A DNA stretch of 64,000 nucleotides from Halorientalis marina. GTDB lineage: Archaea > Halobacteriota > Halobacteria > Halobacteriales > Haloarculaceae. Below are positions 36,870 through 45,420 of the stretch, piece by piece. A program made the position numbers and the translations under genes. Each line of letters starts with the position of its first letter. Positions within the stretch are counted from its first letter, which is position 1. A model generated the notes under the pieces. It was not told where the DNA came from and ran no database searches. It worked only from the letters and a program-made list of their open reading frames with translations. Location: contig NZ_CP095487.1 in the NCBI RefSeq assembly GCF_023028345.1, positions 1,798,001 to 1,862,000 of the forward strand, written 5' to 3'.

Positions 36870-37523
36870 ATGAACGGCGGCGTCCTGGCGAAAGTGGCCG
36901 TGGCGGACCCGGAGTGCTGTCCAGTGTCGTCGCTCAGCGAGGGGACACGGATCACGTCGGTCTCACAGGGCAGACCGATGGACGGGCAGGTCCCCGTCGA
37001 GGTGACGACCGACGACCGGTTCGACGACAGTGTCGAGGCACGGCGCGTGTTCAGCAACGAATCGGAGACCGTGTACCGGACCACCAGAGAGGCGGACCTG
37101 AACTGTGCCTGCGAGCGAATCCAGCAGTTGGGCTGTCCGGTCCGCGACGTCCGGGCGGCCAACGGGACGCTCGTCCTCAGTTTCATCGCGCCAAACCTCG
37201 AAGGACTCCGGAGCGTCGTCAGTTCGCTCCGCACGACCGCGGACTCCGTCCGTATCCGCTGTCTCAAACACTCCGACGACGCGCTGGCCGACGCGGACCC
37301 GATCCTGCTGGACCGAAGTTCGTTCACGGACCGACAGCGGGAGATCCTCGAAACCGCCCACCGGATGGGGTATTTCGAACACCCGAAGCGGGCGAACGGC
37401 TCGGAAGTCGCCGACGAACTCGGTATCGCACAGGCGACGTTCGCGGAGCATCTGGGCGCCGCCCAGCAGAAACTCATGGACGCGCTCCTCGCCGACGAAC
37501 CGAACGGCAGGTCCGACGCGTGA
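36870..37523 (+). CDS. narO: Cys-rich HTH regulator NarO of nitrate respiration
   Basis: 217 residues. N-terminal cysteines Cys16/Cys17 and the cluster Cys79-x-Cys81-x7-Cys89 form a C-xn-C-x-C-x7-C pattern, the hallmark described for Haloferax NarO, which is thought to sense low oxygen through an Fe-S centre. The C-terminal HTH_10 (bat-type) domain spans about residues 155-215 ('FTDRQREILETAHRMGYFEH' and LGAAQQKLMDALL). It is divergent from the nar operon and likely activates it under anoxia. The name is supported by both motif and location. Confidence 0.85.
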   Translation: MNGGVLAKVAVADPECCPVSSLSEGTRITSVSQGRPMDGQVPVEVTTDDRFDDSVEARRVFSNESETVYRTTREADLNCACERIQQLGCPVRDVRAANGTLVLSFIAPNLEGLRSVVSSLRTTADSVRIRCLKHSDDALADADPILLDRSSFTDRQREILETAHRMGYFEHPKRANGSEVADELGIAQATFAEHLGAAQQKLMDALLADEPNGRSDA

Positions 37524-37573
37524 ACGAGTCACCTCGTCGACCGTCGCCGACGACCGTCCGCCGGTAGTCCCGG

Positions 37574-38134
37574 TCAGCCGTCCGCGACCAGCCGTTCCCT
37601 GACGACCACCGCGTCCGTCGGCGCGTGGACGAGTCGGACGACCACCTCGTCGCCGGGTTCGACGAGACACTCGCCTTTCGAGAGCCGGAACCCAACGTAC
37701 TCGCCGGCCGCCAACGACGATCCGGTGAGCACGCCCAGGTCCGGCCCGCCGAGGTACGGCGGTCGCTGGTCGAGGATATCGTCGCCGTCGATGTTGCTGT
37801 CGGCGATGGCGTTGCCGCCGGCCCCGTCGACGGGGAGGTCGACCAGCCGTCCCGCCTTCCCGCAGGCGTCGGTAGCGTCGACGACGACTTCCAGTTCGGA
37901 GATCGGGATGCGGTCCCCGGCGACGTGCGTGATGCGGACGATCTGTTCGTCCGAGCCGTCCTCGAAGGCGACGAACGTCCCGCTCGACTGTGCGACGGCG
38001 GGCGCGGGCTCGCGTGTCTCCTCGCCGACCCCGAGCGCGAACACCGAGACCGTCGTCGCGACGACGACCACGACCGCGATCAGCAACACCTCGGAGACGA
38101 CCGGCGTGACACCGCGCGTGGACCCGCGAAGCAT
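37574..38134 (-). CDS. Type IV pilin-like protein (archaeal N-terminal)
   Basis: 186 residues. 'RGVTPVVSEVLLIAVVVVVA' at residues 7-26 matches the class III prepilin leader recognised by PibD, followed by a hydrophobic helix and an extracellular beta-rich region with paired Cys ('DACGKAGR' and 'GECLVEPGD'). Such proteins are secreted and assembled or anchored at the surface. It stands alone, without pil ATPase or TadC genes nearby, and converges with narO. A TATA-like AATTTACC lies about 22 bases upstream of the ATG. Confidence 0.78.
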   Translation of the reverse strand: MLRGSTRGVTPVVSEVLLIAVVVVVATTVSVFALGVGEETREPAPAVAQSSGTFVAFEDGSDEQIVRITHVAGDRIPISELEVVVDATDACGKAGRLVDLPVDGAGGNAIADSNIDGDDILDQRPPYLGGPDLGVLTGSSLAAGEYVGFRLSKGECLVEPGDEVVVRLVHAPTDAVVVRERLVADG

Positions 38135-38291
38135 TCCTGTCTGGCCTCCCGGCGGTAAATTCCCGTCGAACCGATTCGAACGGGAGCTCAGCGCCGGTCC
38201 CGGCCGACCGCCGAATCGCGCACGCAAGCCACCCACAAGTGTTGGAACGTGGACAGCAGGCATTAATACGGAGGGAGTCGACGTTCGTCGT

Positions 38292-38813
38292 ATGACACAC
38301 ACGACGACTGACTCGGGGTTGCGGGCGGAACTGTACCTCCGCGGGGACACCTACGGGACGTTCGACGCACAGCAACAGGTGTTGAACCGCGTGAAACGCC
38401 TGGAGGCAAACGGGACGTTCAGCGAGTCCATCGTGGCCGGGGAGTGGCAGCGTATCCGGACCCGGGCCGAGGACGCCCGCGACGGGGCACTGGCGATCCA
38501 CGACGAGTTCCGGGAGTGGGCCGAGCGGAACGGTTTCTCGCTGGAACCGGCCTTCGAGCGGCGCACGCGGTCGTACATGGGCCTGAATCGCGTCGACGAG
38601 GTGGTCGTCTTCCCGGTCATCGCGCTCGCCATCTACGAAGGCGACCGCATCGAGGGCGTGTTCCCCTGCACTGACGAGGAGCGGGCGTACGCCGTCGGCG
38701 ACGCGCTCGACGCGTTCGACCGTGGCGACGCCGACTGGCTGACGAGTTTCGACGCCGTCACCGTCGACCGGACCGAGCCGCTGCTCGAGCCGGAACCGAA
38801 ACTGACCGCCTGA
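38292..38813 (+). CDS. Conserved haloarchaeal hypothetical protein
   Basis: 173 residues, starting MTHTTTDSGLRAELYLRGDT. Helical N-terminal half ('QQQVLNRVKRLEANGTFSES', 'RTRAEDARDGALAIHDEFREW') and a mixed C-terminal half ending in a Glu/Pro tail. I recognise this only as a widespread haloarchaeal family of unknown function. CATTAATACGG about 27 bases upstream of the ATG supports a leaderless promoter. Stands alone between a divergent pilin gene and a convergent universal stress gene. Confidence 0.6.
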   Translation: MTHTTTDSGLRAELYLRGDTYGTFDAQQQVLNRVKRLEANGTFSESIVAGEWQRIRTRAEDARDGALAIHDEFREWAERNGFSLEPAFERRTRSYMGLNRVDEVVVFPVIALAIYEGDRIEGVFPCTDEERAYAVGDALDAFDRGDADWLTSFDAVTVDRTEPLLEPEPKLTA

Positions 38814-38843
38814 CCACCCGCGGACGCGAGCTGTTGGCGTCCG

Positions 38844-39263
38844 TTACCGGACGACCGTCACCGGGCAGGGCGCCCGACGGACGATTTTCTCGGCGACGCT
38901 GCCGAGGAGGACACGGGAGACGCCGTCGCGGCCGTGGCTCCCGACGACGATCCCCTCGACCTCGTCGTTTTCCTCGGCGTACTCGACGATCTCGCGGGCC
39001 GGCTTGCCGACCGATACTTCGACGGTGAATTCGGGGTCCGATTCCTCGAGGAGGTCCGTGACCTCGGCCTGGACGCGATCCGAGATCTCCTCGCGTTCCT
39101 CCGTGAACTGCTCTTTGAGGAGGTTGAAGCCGGCCTCCAGCGAGCCGTTCGCGGCCTCGGCGACACGCAGGAAGATCAGTTCCTTGTCGGGGTGTTCCCG
39201 AACCGCGTACTCGACCGCTTTCTGTGCGGGGAGCGACCCGTCGTAGGCGACGAGGATTGCCAT
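38844..39263 (-). CDS. Universal stress protein, UspA family
   Basis: 139 residues. Begins MAILVAYDGSLPAQKAVEYA, the first strand and helix of the UspA fold, and ends 'GSHGRDGVSRVLLGSVAEKI' plus CPVTVVR, with the ATP-binding G-x2-G-x9-G-S pattern. Likely ATP-binding. Haloarchaeal paralogues respond to stress or energy state. Monocistronic; the target is unknown. Confidence 0.92.
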   Translation of the reverse strand: MAILVAYDGSLPAQKAVEYAVREHPDKELIFLRVAEAANGSLEAGFNLLKEQFTEEREEISDRVQAEVTDLLEESDPEFTVEVSVGKPAREIVEYAEENDEVEGIVVGSHGRDGVSRVLLGSVAEKIVRRAPCPVTVVR

Positions 39264-39357
39264 ACACCATCTCCACGGCCGACGGGCTTAAATCCCGATT
39301 TCCCAGTGTCGGCAGGTGACCGCCAGGCTTGTGCCCCCGGCCGCCCTGACGAGGGGT

Positions 39358-39645
39358 ATGGGACTGGACGCGCTGACCGGCGACTCGGTGCTCGCGGCGC
39401 TGGCGCGGTTCGACCGGACGGCGGTGCCGACGGCCGAACTCGCCGCCACCCTCGACGCGCCGAAACCGTACCTGACGACGCACCTCCAGCAGCTCGCCCT
39501 CCAGGGGTTCGTCGGCTTCAATACCCACCGCGGCGTCCGGCGCTGGCGGCTGACCGCGGCCGGCCGCGAGGCGACGCTCGACGAGGACCGTGAACACGAT
39601 GGGGGCCGGACGCGGGACACGACCGACCCGTTCGGCGAGGAGTGA
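39358..39645 (+). CDS. Winged-helix DNA-binding protein
   Basis: 95 residues. 'TGDSVLAALARFDRTAVPTA' followed by ELAATLDAPKPYLTTHLQQL and a wing 'VGFNTHRGVRRWRLTAAGRE' gives a complete winged HTH of the MarR/ArsR type, with a short charged tail. No sensor domain, so DNA binding alone or via dimerisation. Start ATG 39358 was selected as the fold begins immediately after it. Its stop lies 57 bases before the K+ channel gene in the same orientation; regulation of that channel is possible. Confidence 0.72.
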   Translation: MGLDALTGDSVLAALARFDRTAVPTAELAATLDAPKPYLTTHLQQLALQGFVGFNTHRGVRRWRLTAAGREATLDEDREHDGGRTRDTTDPFGEE

Positions 39646-39702
39646 GCCGCGGTCGGCATATCAACAGTTATTCGCGGGGGCGACGTGGTGGGCGTTGTCT
39701 CG

Positions 39703-40512
39703 ATGATCGTCCGTCTGCTGGACCGGATCGGGTTCCTGTTGCGCGACCGGGAGACGCGCCCGGGACGGCTGACCAACGCCGTCCTCTACGCGCTCAACAC
39801 GGTCTTCATCGCGCTGTACGTCGTCTCGACGTACGACCTCCCGGCGCCGTACCCGACGGCCGTTCGAGTGGCGGAACTGGGACTCGGTGTCGTGTTCCTC
39901 GGCGAGTACGTCGCCCGGGTGTACTCGGCCGACGACCCGCGGGGGGAAGTGACCGACCCCTTCACTGTCGTCGACCTCGTGGCCGTCCTCCCCGTGTTCG
40001 CCCTGGGCGGTGCGAACGTGGGCTTCCTGCGTGGCTTCCACACGCTTCGGGTGTTCCGGTTCCTGCGCCTGCTGGTCGACGAGCGTCAGGTGCTCGGCCG
40101 GACGCTCCACCAGCGGACCGTCCGTCGGGTCGAACTCTCGGTGACGATCTTCCTGATTTTCTTCATCACCAGCGGGTTCGTCTACGCCGTGGAAGTGCGG
40201 GCGAACCCGGGCATCGAGAACTTCGGCGAGGCGTTCTACTACACGGTCATCGCGGTCTCGACGGTGGGGTTCGGCGACATCGTCCCGGTGACGGTGGCCG
40301 GCCGCTGGGTGACGGTCGCCGCCGTTCTCGTCGGGTTCGTTCTCATCCCGTGGCAGGCCAGTCGCCTCCGGGACCTCTCGACCGACCCCGACGCCCCCGA
40401 CGCTGACTGCCCTCGCTGTGGACAGGCCGTCGCCCGCAGCGACCGGTACTGCCGGCAGTGCGGGGACACCCTCTCCGACGACCGCGACGCCACCGACGGG
40501 GAAACCCTCTAG
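39703..40512 (+). CDS. Voltage-gated-like potassium channel with C-terminal zinc ribbon
   Basis: 269 residues with six membrane segments. The S4-like 'RGFHTLRVFRFLRLLVDERQ' carries Arg residues at about three-residue intervals. The pore helix and filter read 'AFYYTVIAVSTVGFGDIVPV', with TVGFGD, so K+-selectivity is expected. After S6, a linker leads to CPRCG ... CRQCG, a zinc ribbon in the cytoplasmic tail. ATG 39703 rather than a GTG six codons earlier is favoured by AGTTATTC at about -33. The zinc ribbon may gate or assemble the tetramer; that is inference. Confidence 0.82.
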   Translation: MIVRLLDRIGFLLRDRETRPGRLTNAVLYALNTVFIALYVVSTYDLPAPYPTAVRVAELGLGVVFLGEYVARVYSADDPRGEVTDPFTVVDLVAVLPVFALGGANVGFLRGFHTLRVFRFLRLLVDERQVLGRTLHQRTVRRVELSVTIFLIFFITSGFVYAVEVRANPGIENFGEAFYYTVIAVSTVGFGDIVPVTVAGRWVTVAAVLVGFVLIPWQASRLRDLSTDPDAPDADCPRCGQAVARSDRYCRQCGDTLSDDRDATDGETL

Positions 40513-40536
40513 ACGCTGGCGGCCCACGGGACGGAT

Positions 40537-40710
40537 ATGGGACTCGCGAAACACACGGTCAACGGTATCATCTCGCTCGTGATCAGCGTCGGCGTCACCG
40601 TCGCGATGGCCGACGACGAGGACGGCCCCTGGGACCTCTCGGAGATGGCCCTCGCCGTCGGACTCTCGGCGTTCCTGTCCGGCTTTTTCACCAGCTACTT
40701 CGCGAAGTGA
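40537..40710 (+). CDS. Small membrane protein coupled to a DUF2250 protein
   Basis: 57 residues, MGLAKHTVNGIISLVISVGV and onward, with one N-terminal hydrophobic segment, an acidic middle (ADDEDGPWDLSEM) and a second hydrophobic segment ending in FTSYFAK. Its TGA overlaps the ATG of the next gene (TGATG), so translation is coupled. Too short for a recognised family; the overlap and codon use support a real gene. Confidence 0.65.
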   Translation: MGLAKHTVNGIISLVISVGVTVAMADDEDGPWDLSEMALAVGLSAFLSGFFTSYFAK

Positions 40711-41570
40711 TGGTCTCCGAGGCCGAGATCGAGCGACTCCGCCGCGAGGCGGACACGATCATGACCCGCATCCAGCGGGTCGAGGAGGCACTGGAGCGGG
40801 CCCGCTCGGAGGACGGCGACCACTGGGACGACCGGGAACTCGACCTCGCGCTGGAGACGCCCCGCGGCGAGGACATCACGGTCACGCTCGACCTCGACGC
40901 GGACGCCGCCGCCAACGCACAAACCCGCTACGAACGCGTCTCGGAACTGGAGGAAAAACTCGAACGACAGCGCGAGGTCGTCGGGCAACTCGCCCCGCTC
41001 CCGGCCGACCCCGTCGCCTACCTCGTCCTCTCCCACCTCGATACCGTCGAAGGTAACTACCCGCGCTCGATGGCCGGCCACCTCGACGCCGGGCGCGGTC
41101 ACGTCGAGGAACTCTGTGGCCGCATGGAGACTGCGGGGCTGCTCGAACGCGTCGAGTCGGGCACGGTGAAACAGCGCAACGTCAAGGCCAAGCAAGCCGA
41201 CGAGGTGCGCCAGCACCACACCTACTACCGGCTCTCCCGCGAGGGCGACCACCTCCTGCGCTTCCTCGGTGATCGTGAGGGGAAACGAAACGTCCTCCGG
41301 CACCTCCCCGACGGCAGGCGCATCGCCGAGCGGCTGGCGCGTGGCGGCCCGGACTACCCGCGGATGACCGCCGAGGAGCTCGGGATGGACTTCGAGCACG
41401 CCCGCCACTGCTATCGGGCGCTCCGCCGGGTCGGTCTCGTCACGACCTACGAGGGCAGCACGATCAAGGGGAGCGAGCGGAAACTGAAGCCCAAAGACGA
41501 GACCCACCGGAAACACACCTACTACGTCACGACCGACACTGCGGAGCAACTGCTCCGGGAGCTGGGTTGA
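40710..41570 (+). CDS. DUF2250 winged-helix protein with coiled-coil N-terminus
   Basis: 286 residues. Residues 1-30 and 70-95 form charged helical coiled coils ('ERLRREADTIMTRIQRVEEAL', 'YERVSELEEKLERQREVVGQ'); two winged-helix-like modules follow ('LSHLDTVEGNYPRSMAGHLD' and 'RMTAEELGMDFEHARHCYRA'), each ending in a basic KQ/KHTYYRL-type wing. This pattern matches DUF2250-containing haloarchaeal proteins, probably DNA-binding. Start overlaps the stop of the 57-residue membrane gene, so the two may act together. Confidence 0.72.
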   Translation: MVSEAEIERLRREADTIMTRIQRVEEALERARSEDGDHWDDRELDLALETPRGEDITVTLDLDADAAANAQTRYERVSELEEKLERQREVVGQLAPLPADPVAYLVLSHLDTVEGNYPRSMAGHLDAGRGHVEELCGRMETAGLLERVESGTVKQRNVKAKQADEVRQHHTYYRLSREGDHLLRFLGDREGKRNVLRHLPDGRRIAERLARGGPDYPRMTAEELGMDFEHARHCYRALRRVGLVTTYEGSTIKGSERKLKPKDETHRKHTYYVTTDTAEQLLRELG

Positions 41571-41610
41571 AACCGATGTTTTCAGGTGGTTAGCGCCGGA
41601 GTAACTGGTG

Positions 41611-42276
41611 ATGGGCTACGACGGACTCTTGCTCGATCACGACGGGGTCATCGTGACTCTGGCCGACCGGGCCAGCCTCCGGCGCGCGGCCAGCGACGCC
41701 CTCGCGGACGCGGGTATCACCGACCCGGACCCGGCGGACGTGGACGCGATCAGCGTCGGCGTCGACCCCGCCGACGTACGGCGCCTGGGGCGGACCTACG
41801 ACGTCGAACCGGCGACGCTGTGGCGCCACCGAGACGACCGGATCGAACGGCTGCTCCGGACGGCGACCCGCGAGGGACGGAAGACGCCATACGACGACGT
41901 GGACGGACTCACCGAGGTCGACCTGCCGCTCGGCGTCGTCAGCAACAACCAGACTCGTATCGTCGAGGACGTACTCGCCCACCACGGGCTGGCGGACGTC
42001 TTCGGGACGGTCCGCGCCCGCGAGCCGACGCTGGCGAGTCTCGACCGGAAAAAGCCCGCGGCGGACTTCCTGACGGACGCGATGGCCGACCTCGGGATCG
42101 AACGGCCGCTGTACGTCGGCGACAGCGAGAGCGACGTCGAGGCCGCACGCCGGGCCGGTGTCGACGTGGCCTTTCTGCGGCGCCCGCACAACGCCGAGCG
42201 CTCGCTGTCCGTCGAGCCGACCTACGAGGTAGAGAGTCTCCGCGCGGGCGTCGAGCGGCTTCGCAGGCCGGACTGA
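41611..42276 (+). CDS. HAD-superfamily hydrolase
   Basis: 221 residues with HAD motif I LLLDHDGVIV (catalytic Asp pair D-x-D), a helical cap domain, motif II/III region 'VSNNQTRIVEDVLAHHGLAD' and 'KKPAADFLTDAMADLGIERP', and motif IV VGDSESDVEAARRAG. A PGMB/GPH-like phosphatase of subfamily IA; phosphoglycolate or sugar phosphate are possible substrates. ATG 41611 is used; a GTG one codon earlier is an alternative. Not linked to neighbours. Confidence 0.85.
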   Translation: MGYDGLLLDHDGVIVTLADRASLRRAASDALADAGITDPDPADVDAISVGVDPADVRRLGRTYDVEPATLWRHRDDRIERLLRTATREGRKTPYDDVDGLTEVDLPLGVVSNNQTRIVEDVLAHHGLADVFGTVRAREPTLASLDRKKPAADFLTDAMADLGIERPLYVGDSESDVEAARRAGVDVAFLRRPHNAERSLSVEPTYEVESLRAGVERLRRPD

Positions 42277-42551
42277 GAGGGCGGGCGCGACGGGACGACC
42301 CCCCGAGAGAACTGTGTCAAACACACGCAAACGTAGAGAAAACGGTACCGCTTCGGGTGGAGATAGCGCGGCTCGGGGCGTATCGGGTGGAGTCCGGTGG
42401 CTCGGGGGCTGCGTGTTTCGGCTCCAGCGTCCGTTCGGTATCGCCTCCGAGGACGACGCGCCCGGCCGGGCTGCTCGGCCGTCCAGGGACCACTCACTCG
42501 TTGCAACCGTCCGAGGTGTTTTGGGGGCGGAGTTCCGAGCAACAACCGAGA

Positions 42552-43460
42552 ATGTGGCGAGGTGACGGCCGTTCGGACCGTGCCGTGACGCCGGTCCTGT
42601 CGACGCTGTTCATGATCGCGCTGGCACTCGTGGTCGGCATCGTCGTCGTCGTCGGCGCGCTGACGTTCCTGCCCGAAGACACCGAACCGCGACCGCGTGC
42701 GGACTTCACCATCGACCGGAGCAGCGAGGCGTTCCGGATCGTCCCCCAGTACATGGAAGACGGTACGGAGTTCGTCCTGCAGATCGACGGCCAGGACGTG
42801 TACACGTGGCAGGGCAGCGGTGGCCGTGAGGTCCGGCGGCTCAGCTGTCTGGTCCCCGGCGACGAACTCTCTATCAGGTCGGTCCACGACGGCGGCGGGC
42901 GAACGTACCTGATCGAGCGCTACACGGTCGAGGCGAGGACGAACTGTGATCTGTCCGGGACTGCGACACAGTTCGCCTACGCGAAAGTCGGCGACCGGGA
43001 GGTTCCGCTCCGCGACCAGTCGTTCGAGTTCACGCTCTCGATCGACCCCGACGGGCCGAACTCGGTCAACGGCGACACGAGCTATCCGACCACCAATCCG
43101 TGGGTGTACGTCCAGCGGTTCGACCGCCCGGTCGAGGGGCTCGAACCACCGGTGTACGTCGTCGTGTTCCCCGACAACGTCGGAGACTGGGACAGCAGTC
43201 CCAGCGAAACGGACCGCGCGCGGATCGCCGACTCGGTGACCGTCACCGCCAGTGGCGACCTCCAGGCGACGCCCGGCGGCTCGGAACCGACCAACGACGT
43301 GTACCTCGTCTTCCAGCCCGGCTGTGAGGAGAGCACGTTCCAGTACGTGACGAAACAGGCGTCGTACGAGAACGTGATCCTCCTGAACGGGGAGCCGCTG
43401 TTCACCGCGACGGGTGGGAGCGCGACGTACACCGGGCCCGGCGTGACCTGCACGAACTGA
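42552..43460 (+). CDS. Type IV pilin-like protein
   Basis: 302 residues. 'RAVTPVLSTLFMIALALVVG' near residues 10-29 is a class III prepilin leader followed by a hydrophobic helix; the rest is a large beta-rich exterior domain with several Cys ('LSCLVPG', 'NCDLSG', 'GCEEST', 'VTCTN'), some likely disulfide-paired. The 275 bases upstream contain no supported gene. Single secreted or pilus subunit, no assembly genes nearby. Confidence 0.75.
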   Translation: MWRGDGRSDRAVTPVLSTLFMIALALVVGIVVVVGALTFLPEDTEPRPRADFTIDRSSEAFRIVPQYMEDGTEFVLQIDGQDVYTWQGSGGREVRRLSCLVPGDELSIRSVHDGGGRTYLIERYTVEARTNCDLSGTATQFAYAKVGDREVPLRDQSFEFTLSIDPDGPNSVNGDTSYPTTNPWVYVQRFDRPVEGLEPPVYVVVFPDNVGDWDSSPSETDRARIADSVTVTASGDLQATPGGSEPTNDVYLVFQPGCEESTFQYVTKQASYENVILLNGEPLFTATGGSATYTGPGVTCTN

Positions 43461-43553
43461 CCGGGAGCGACCGGCCACAGCGGGACGAGTGTGGGACACT
43501 GCTCGGTGAGAACCGGCGCCCCACGCGCCCGGGGACGGTGGTGTCCTGCGCCG

Positions 43554-43799
43554 TCAGAGGTCTCTGGCGACCCGGAGTTCGGAATCGGTCACCGTCGCCA
43601 CGGCATCGGCGGGCACCTCGATGTCGTCCTCGTCGGCGTCACCGAACCCGAACCCCTGGATCCATGCCTCCGCCAGGTCCGGATCCGGTTCGACGTACGC
43701 GACCTGGGCCTCGGGGTCGACTTCGGTCACGATACCGATCTGTTCGCCTTCGACATCCATCAGGAACTTTCCCTCGTCTTCAGTTGACAGGACGGACAT
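43554..43799 (-). CDS. PRC-barrel-like small protein
   Basis: 81 residues, MSVLSTEDEGKFLMDVEGEQ and onward: 'IGIVTEVDPEAQVAYVEPDP' and 'ADAVATVTDSELRVARDL' are strands of a PRC-barrel-like fold common in haloarchaeal small proteins. TTATTTGG about 27 bases before ATG 43799 supports a leaderless start; the longer upstream frame is rejected. Function unknown. Confidence 0.65.
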   Translation of the reverse strand: MSVLSTEDEGKFLMDVEGEQIGIVTEVDPEAQVAYVEPDPDLAEAWIQGFGFGDADEDDIEVPADAVATVTDSELRVARDL

Positions 43800-43966
43800 G
43801 CACGTCGAGGTGACCGTGCCATCCCCAAATAACCGGGCCATTCGCCAGTTGTGTTCCGTCGGGAAGCCGGCCCGGGGGACGACCCTGCCGGTCACGGGTG
43901 CACTGGGGGCACAACACCGTCAGGAACCCAATCCACTTGAGGCGCGACCACGAGGCGATATTACGG

Positions 43967-44605
43967 ATGAATCCCGACACGTATCTGGTAACCGACGCGG
44001 GCCTCTCGGCAGGGCGCTCGACGGTGGAGATCGTCGAGGCGGCCATCGAGGGCGGCATCGACGCGGTCCAACTGCGAGAGAAGGGGCGGAGCGCACGCGA
44101 GCGGTACGAACTGGGGCAGGACCTGCGCGACCTGACCCGCGAGGCCGGCGTGCCGCTGATCGTCAACGACCGCCTCGATCTCGCGGCGGCCGTCGACGCC
44201 GACGGCGTCCACCTCGGCGACGACGACCTCCCGATCTCGGTCGCCCGCGAGCAACTGGGCGCGGACGCCGTCATCGGCCGCTCGGTCTCGACGGTCGACG
44301 CCGCCGAGGACGCCGCGGCGGCCGGCGCGGACTACTTCGGCGTCGGCGCGGTCTATAGCACGTCGTCGAAAGACACCGACCCGGAACAGTCCGAGATCGG
44401 ACTCGACCGCGTGCGGGCCATCGACGAGGCGGTCGACGTACCCTTCGTCGGCATCGGTGGCATCACGCCCGAGAACGCGGCGGACGTGGTCGCGGCGGGC
44501 GCGGACGGCGTCGCGGTCATCTCGGCCATCACGGCCGCGGACGACCCCGCGGCGGCGACGCGGACGCTGAACGATGCGGTCAAGCAGGGGAGGGTCGAAG
44601 CGTGA
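43967..44605 (+). CDS. thiE: Thiamine-phosphate synthase
   Basis: 212-residue TIM barrel. Begins MNPDTYLVTDAGLSAGRSTV; conserved 'GIDAVQLREKGRS', 'VNDRLDLAAAVDADGVHLG' and a C-terminal 'GIGGITPENAADVVAAGADG' phosphate site are all typical of ThiE. It joins HMP-PP and thiazole phosphate into thiamine phosphate. Its TGA overlaps the GTG start of thiM (44602), so ThiE and ThiM are coupled. Start ATG 43967 chosen; no TPP riboswitch (CTGAGA) is seen upstream. Confidence 0.93.
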   Translation: MNPDTYLVTDAGLSAGRSTVEIVEAAIEGGIDAVQLREKGRSARERYELGQDLRDLTREAGVPLIVNDRLDLAAAVDADGVHLGDDDLPISVAREQLGADAVIGRSVSTVDAAEDAAAAGADYFGVGAVYSTSSKDTDPEQSEIGLDRVRAIDEAVDVPFVGIGGITPENAADVVAAGADGVAVISAITAADDPAAATRTLNDAVKQGRVEA

Positions 44606-45420
44606 CGGTCGACCTCGACGCGGCGTTCGACGCCGTCGCGGAGACCGGCCCGCTGACCCACTGCATCACGAACGACGTGACCGTCGGGGACGTCGCCAAC
44701 GTCGTCCTCTACTGGGGCGGCCTGCCGGTCATGGCCGACGACCACGAGGACGCCCAGGAGATGGTCCAGGGGGCACAGGCCCTGCTCCTGAACATGGGCA
44801 CCGTCTCCGAGGCGGGCCTGGAGACGTCGCTCGCGACCGGCGAGGCAGCGATGGAGACGGACACGCCGGTCGTCGTCGACCCGGTCGGTGTCGGCGCGAC
44901 GCCGACCCGCGACGACGCTGCCGAGCGGTTGGTGACCGACATCGACCCGGCCATCGTCAAGGGCAACTACGGCGAGATCACGGCGCTGGCCGGCGGCGCC
45001 GCCGAGGTCCGAGGCGTCGAGTCGGTCGGCGACTACGACGACATCGTGCCGACGGCGCAGGCCCTCGCCGACGCGTCGGGGGCGGTCGTCGTCGCCTCCG
45101 GCGTGACCGACGTGGTCGCGACCGCGGACCGCGCCTTCGAGGTCGAGGCCGGCGACCCGATGATGGGCAAGTTCGTCGGCACCGGCTGTATGCTCGGCGC
45201 GACCAACGCGGTCTTCGCCGGGAGCATGGACGACACCCTCGACGCGGCGCTGGCCTCGACGCTGGCCTACGGTCGCGCGGGCGAACTCGCCGCCGCCGGC
45301 GAGTACGGCGATTACGACGGCCCCGCGAGCTACCGGATCGCCTTCCTCGACGCGGCGGCCGGCATCGACGCCGCGACGGCCGCCACCGACGACGAGCGGA
45401 TCACCGAACTCGACGTGTGA
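44602..45420 (+). CDS. thiM: Hydroxyethylthiazole kinase
   Basis: 272 residues of the ribokinase-like ThiM family: 'GPLTHCITNDVTVGDVANVV' at the N-terminus, 'DPVGVGATPTRDDAAERLV', 'IVKGNYGEITALAGG' and the anion-hole region GTGCMLGA, where the usual active-site Cys is present. It phosphorylates 4-methyl-5-hydroxyethylthiazole for salvage. Starts with GTG overlapping the thiE stop; its own stop overlaps the GTG of the SDR gene, giving a three-gene coupled operon. Confidence 0.93.
   Translation: MTVDLDAAFDAVAETGPLTHCITNDVTVGDVANVVLYWGGLPVMADDHEDAQEMVQGAQALLLNMGTVSEAGLETSLATGEAAMETDTPVVVDPVGVGATPTRDDAAERLVTDIDPAIVKGNYGEITALAGGAAEVRGVESVGDYDDIVPTAQALADASGAVVVASGVTDVVATADRAFEVEAGDPMMGKFVGTGCMLGATNAVFAGSMDDTLDAALASTLAYGRAGELAAAGEYGDYDGPASYRIAFLDAAAGIDAATAATDDERITELDV

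Noticed and set aside
43900..43966. TPP riboswitch before thiE
   Set aside because: The conserved CTGAGA and ACCTGA-type elements are absent and the leader is short.
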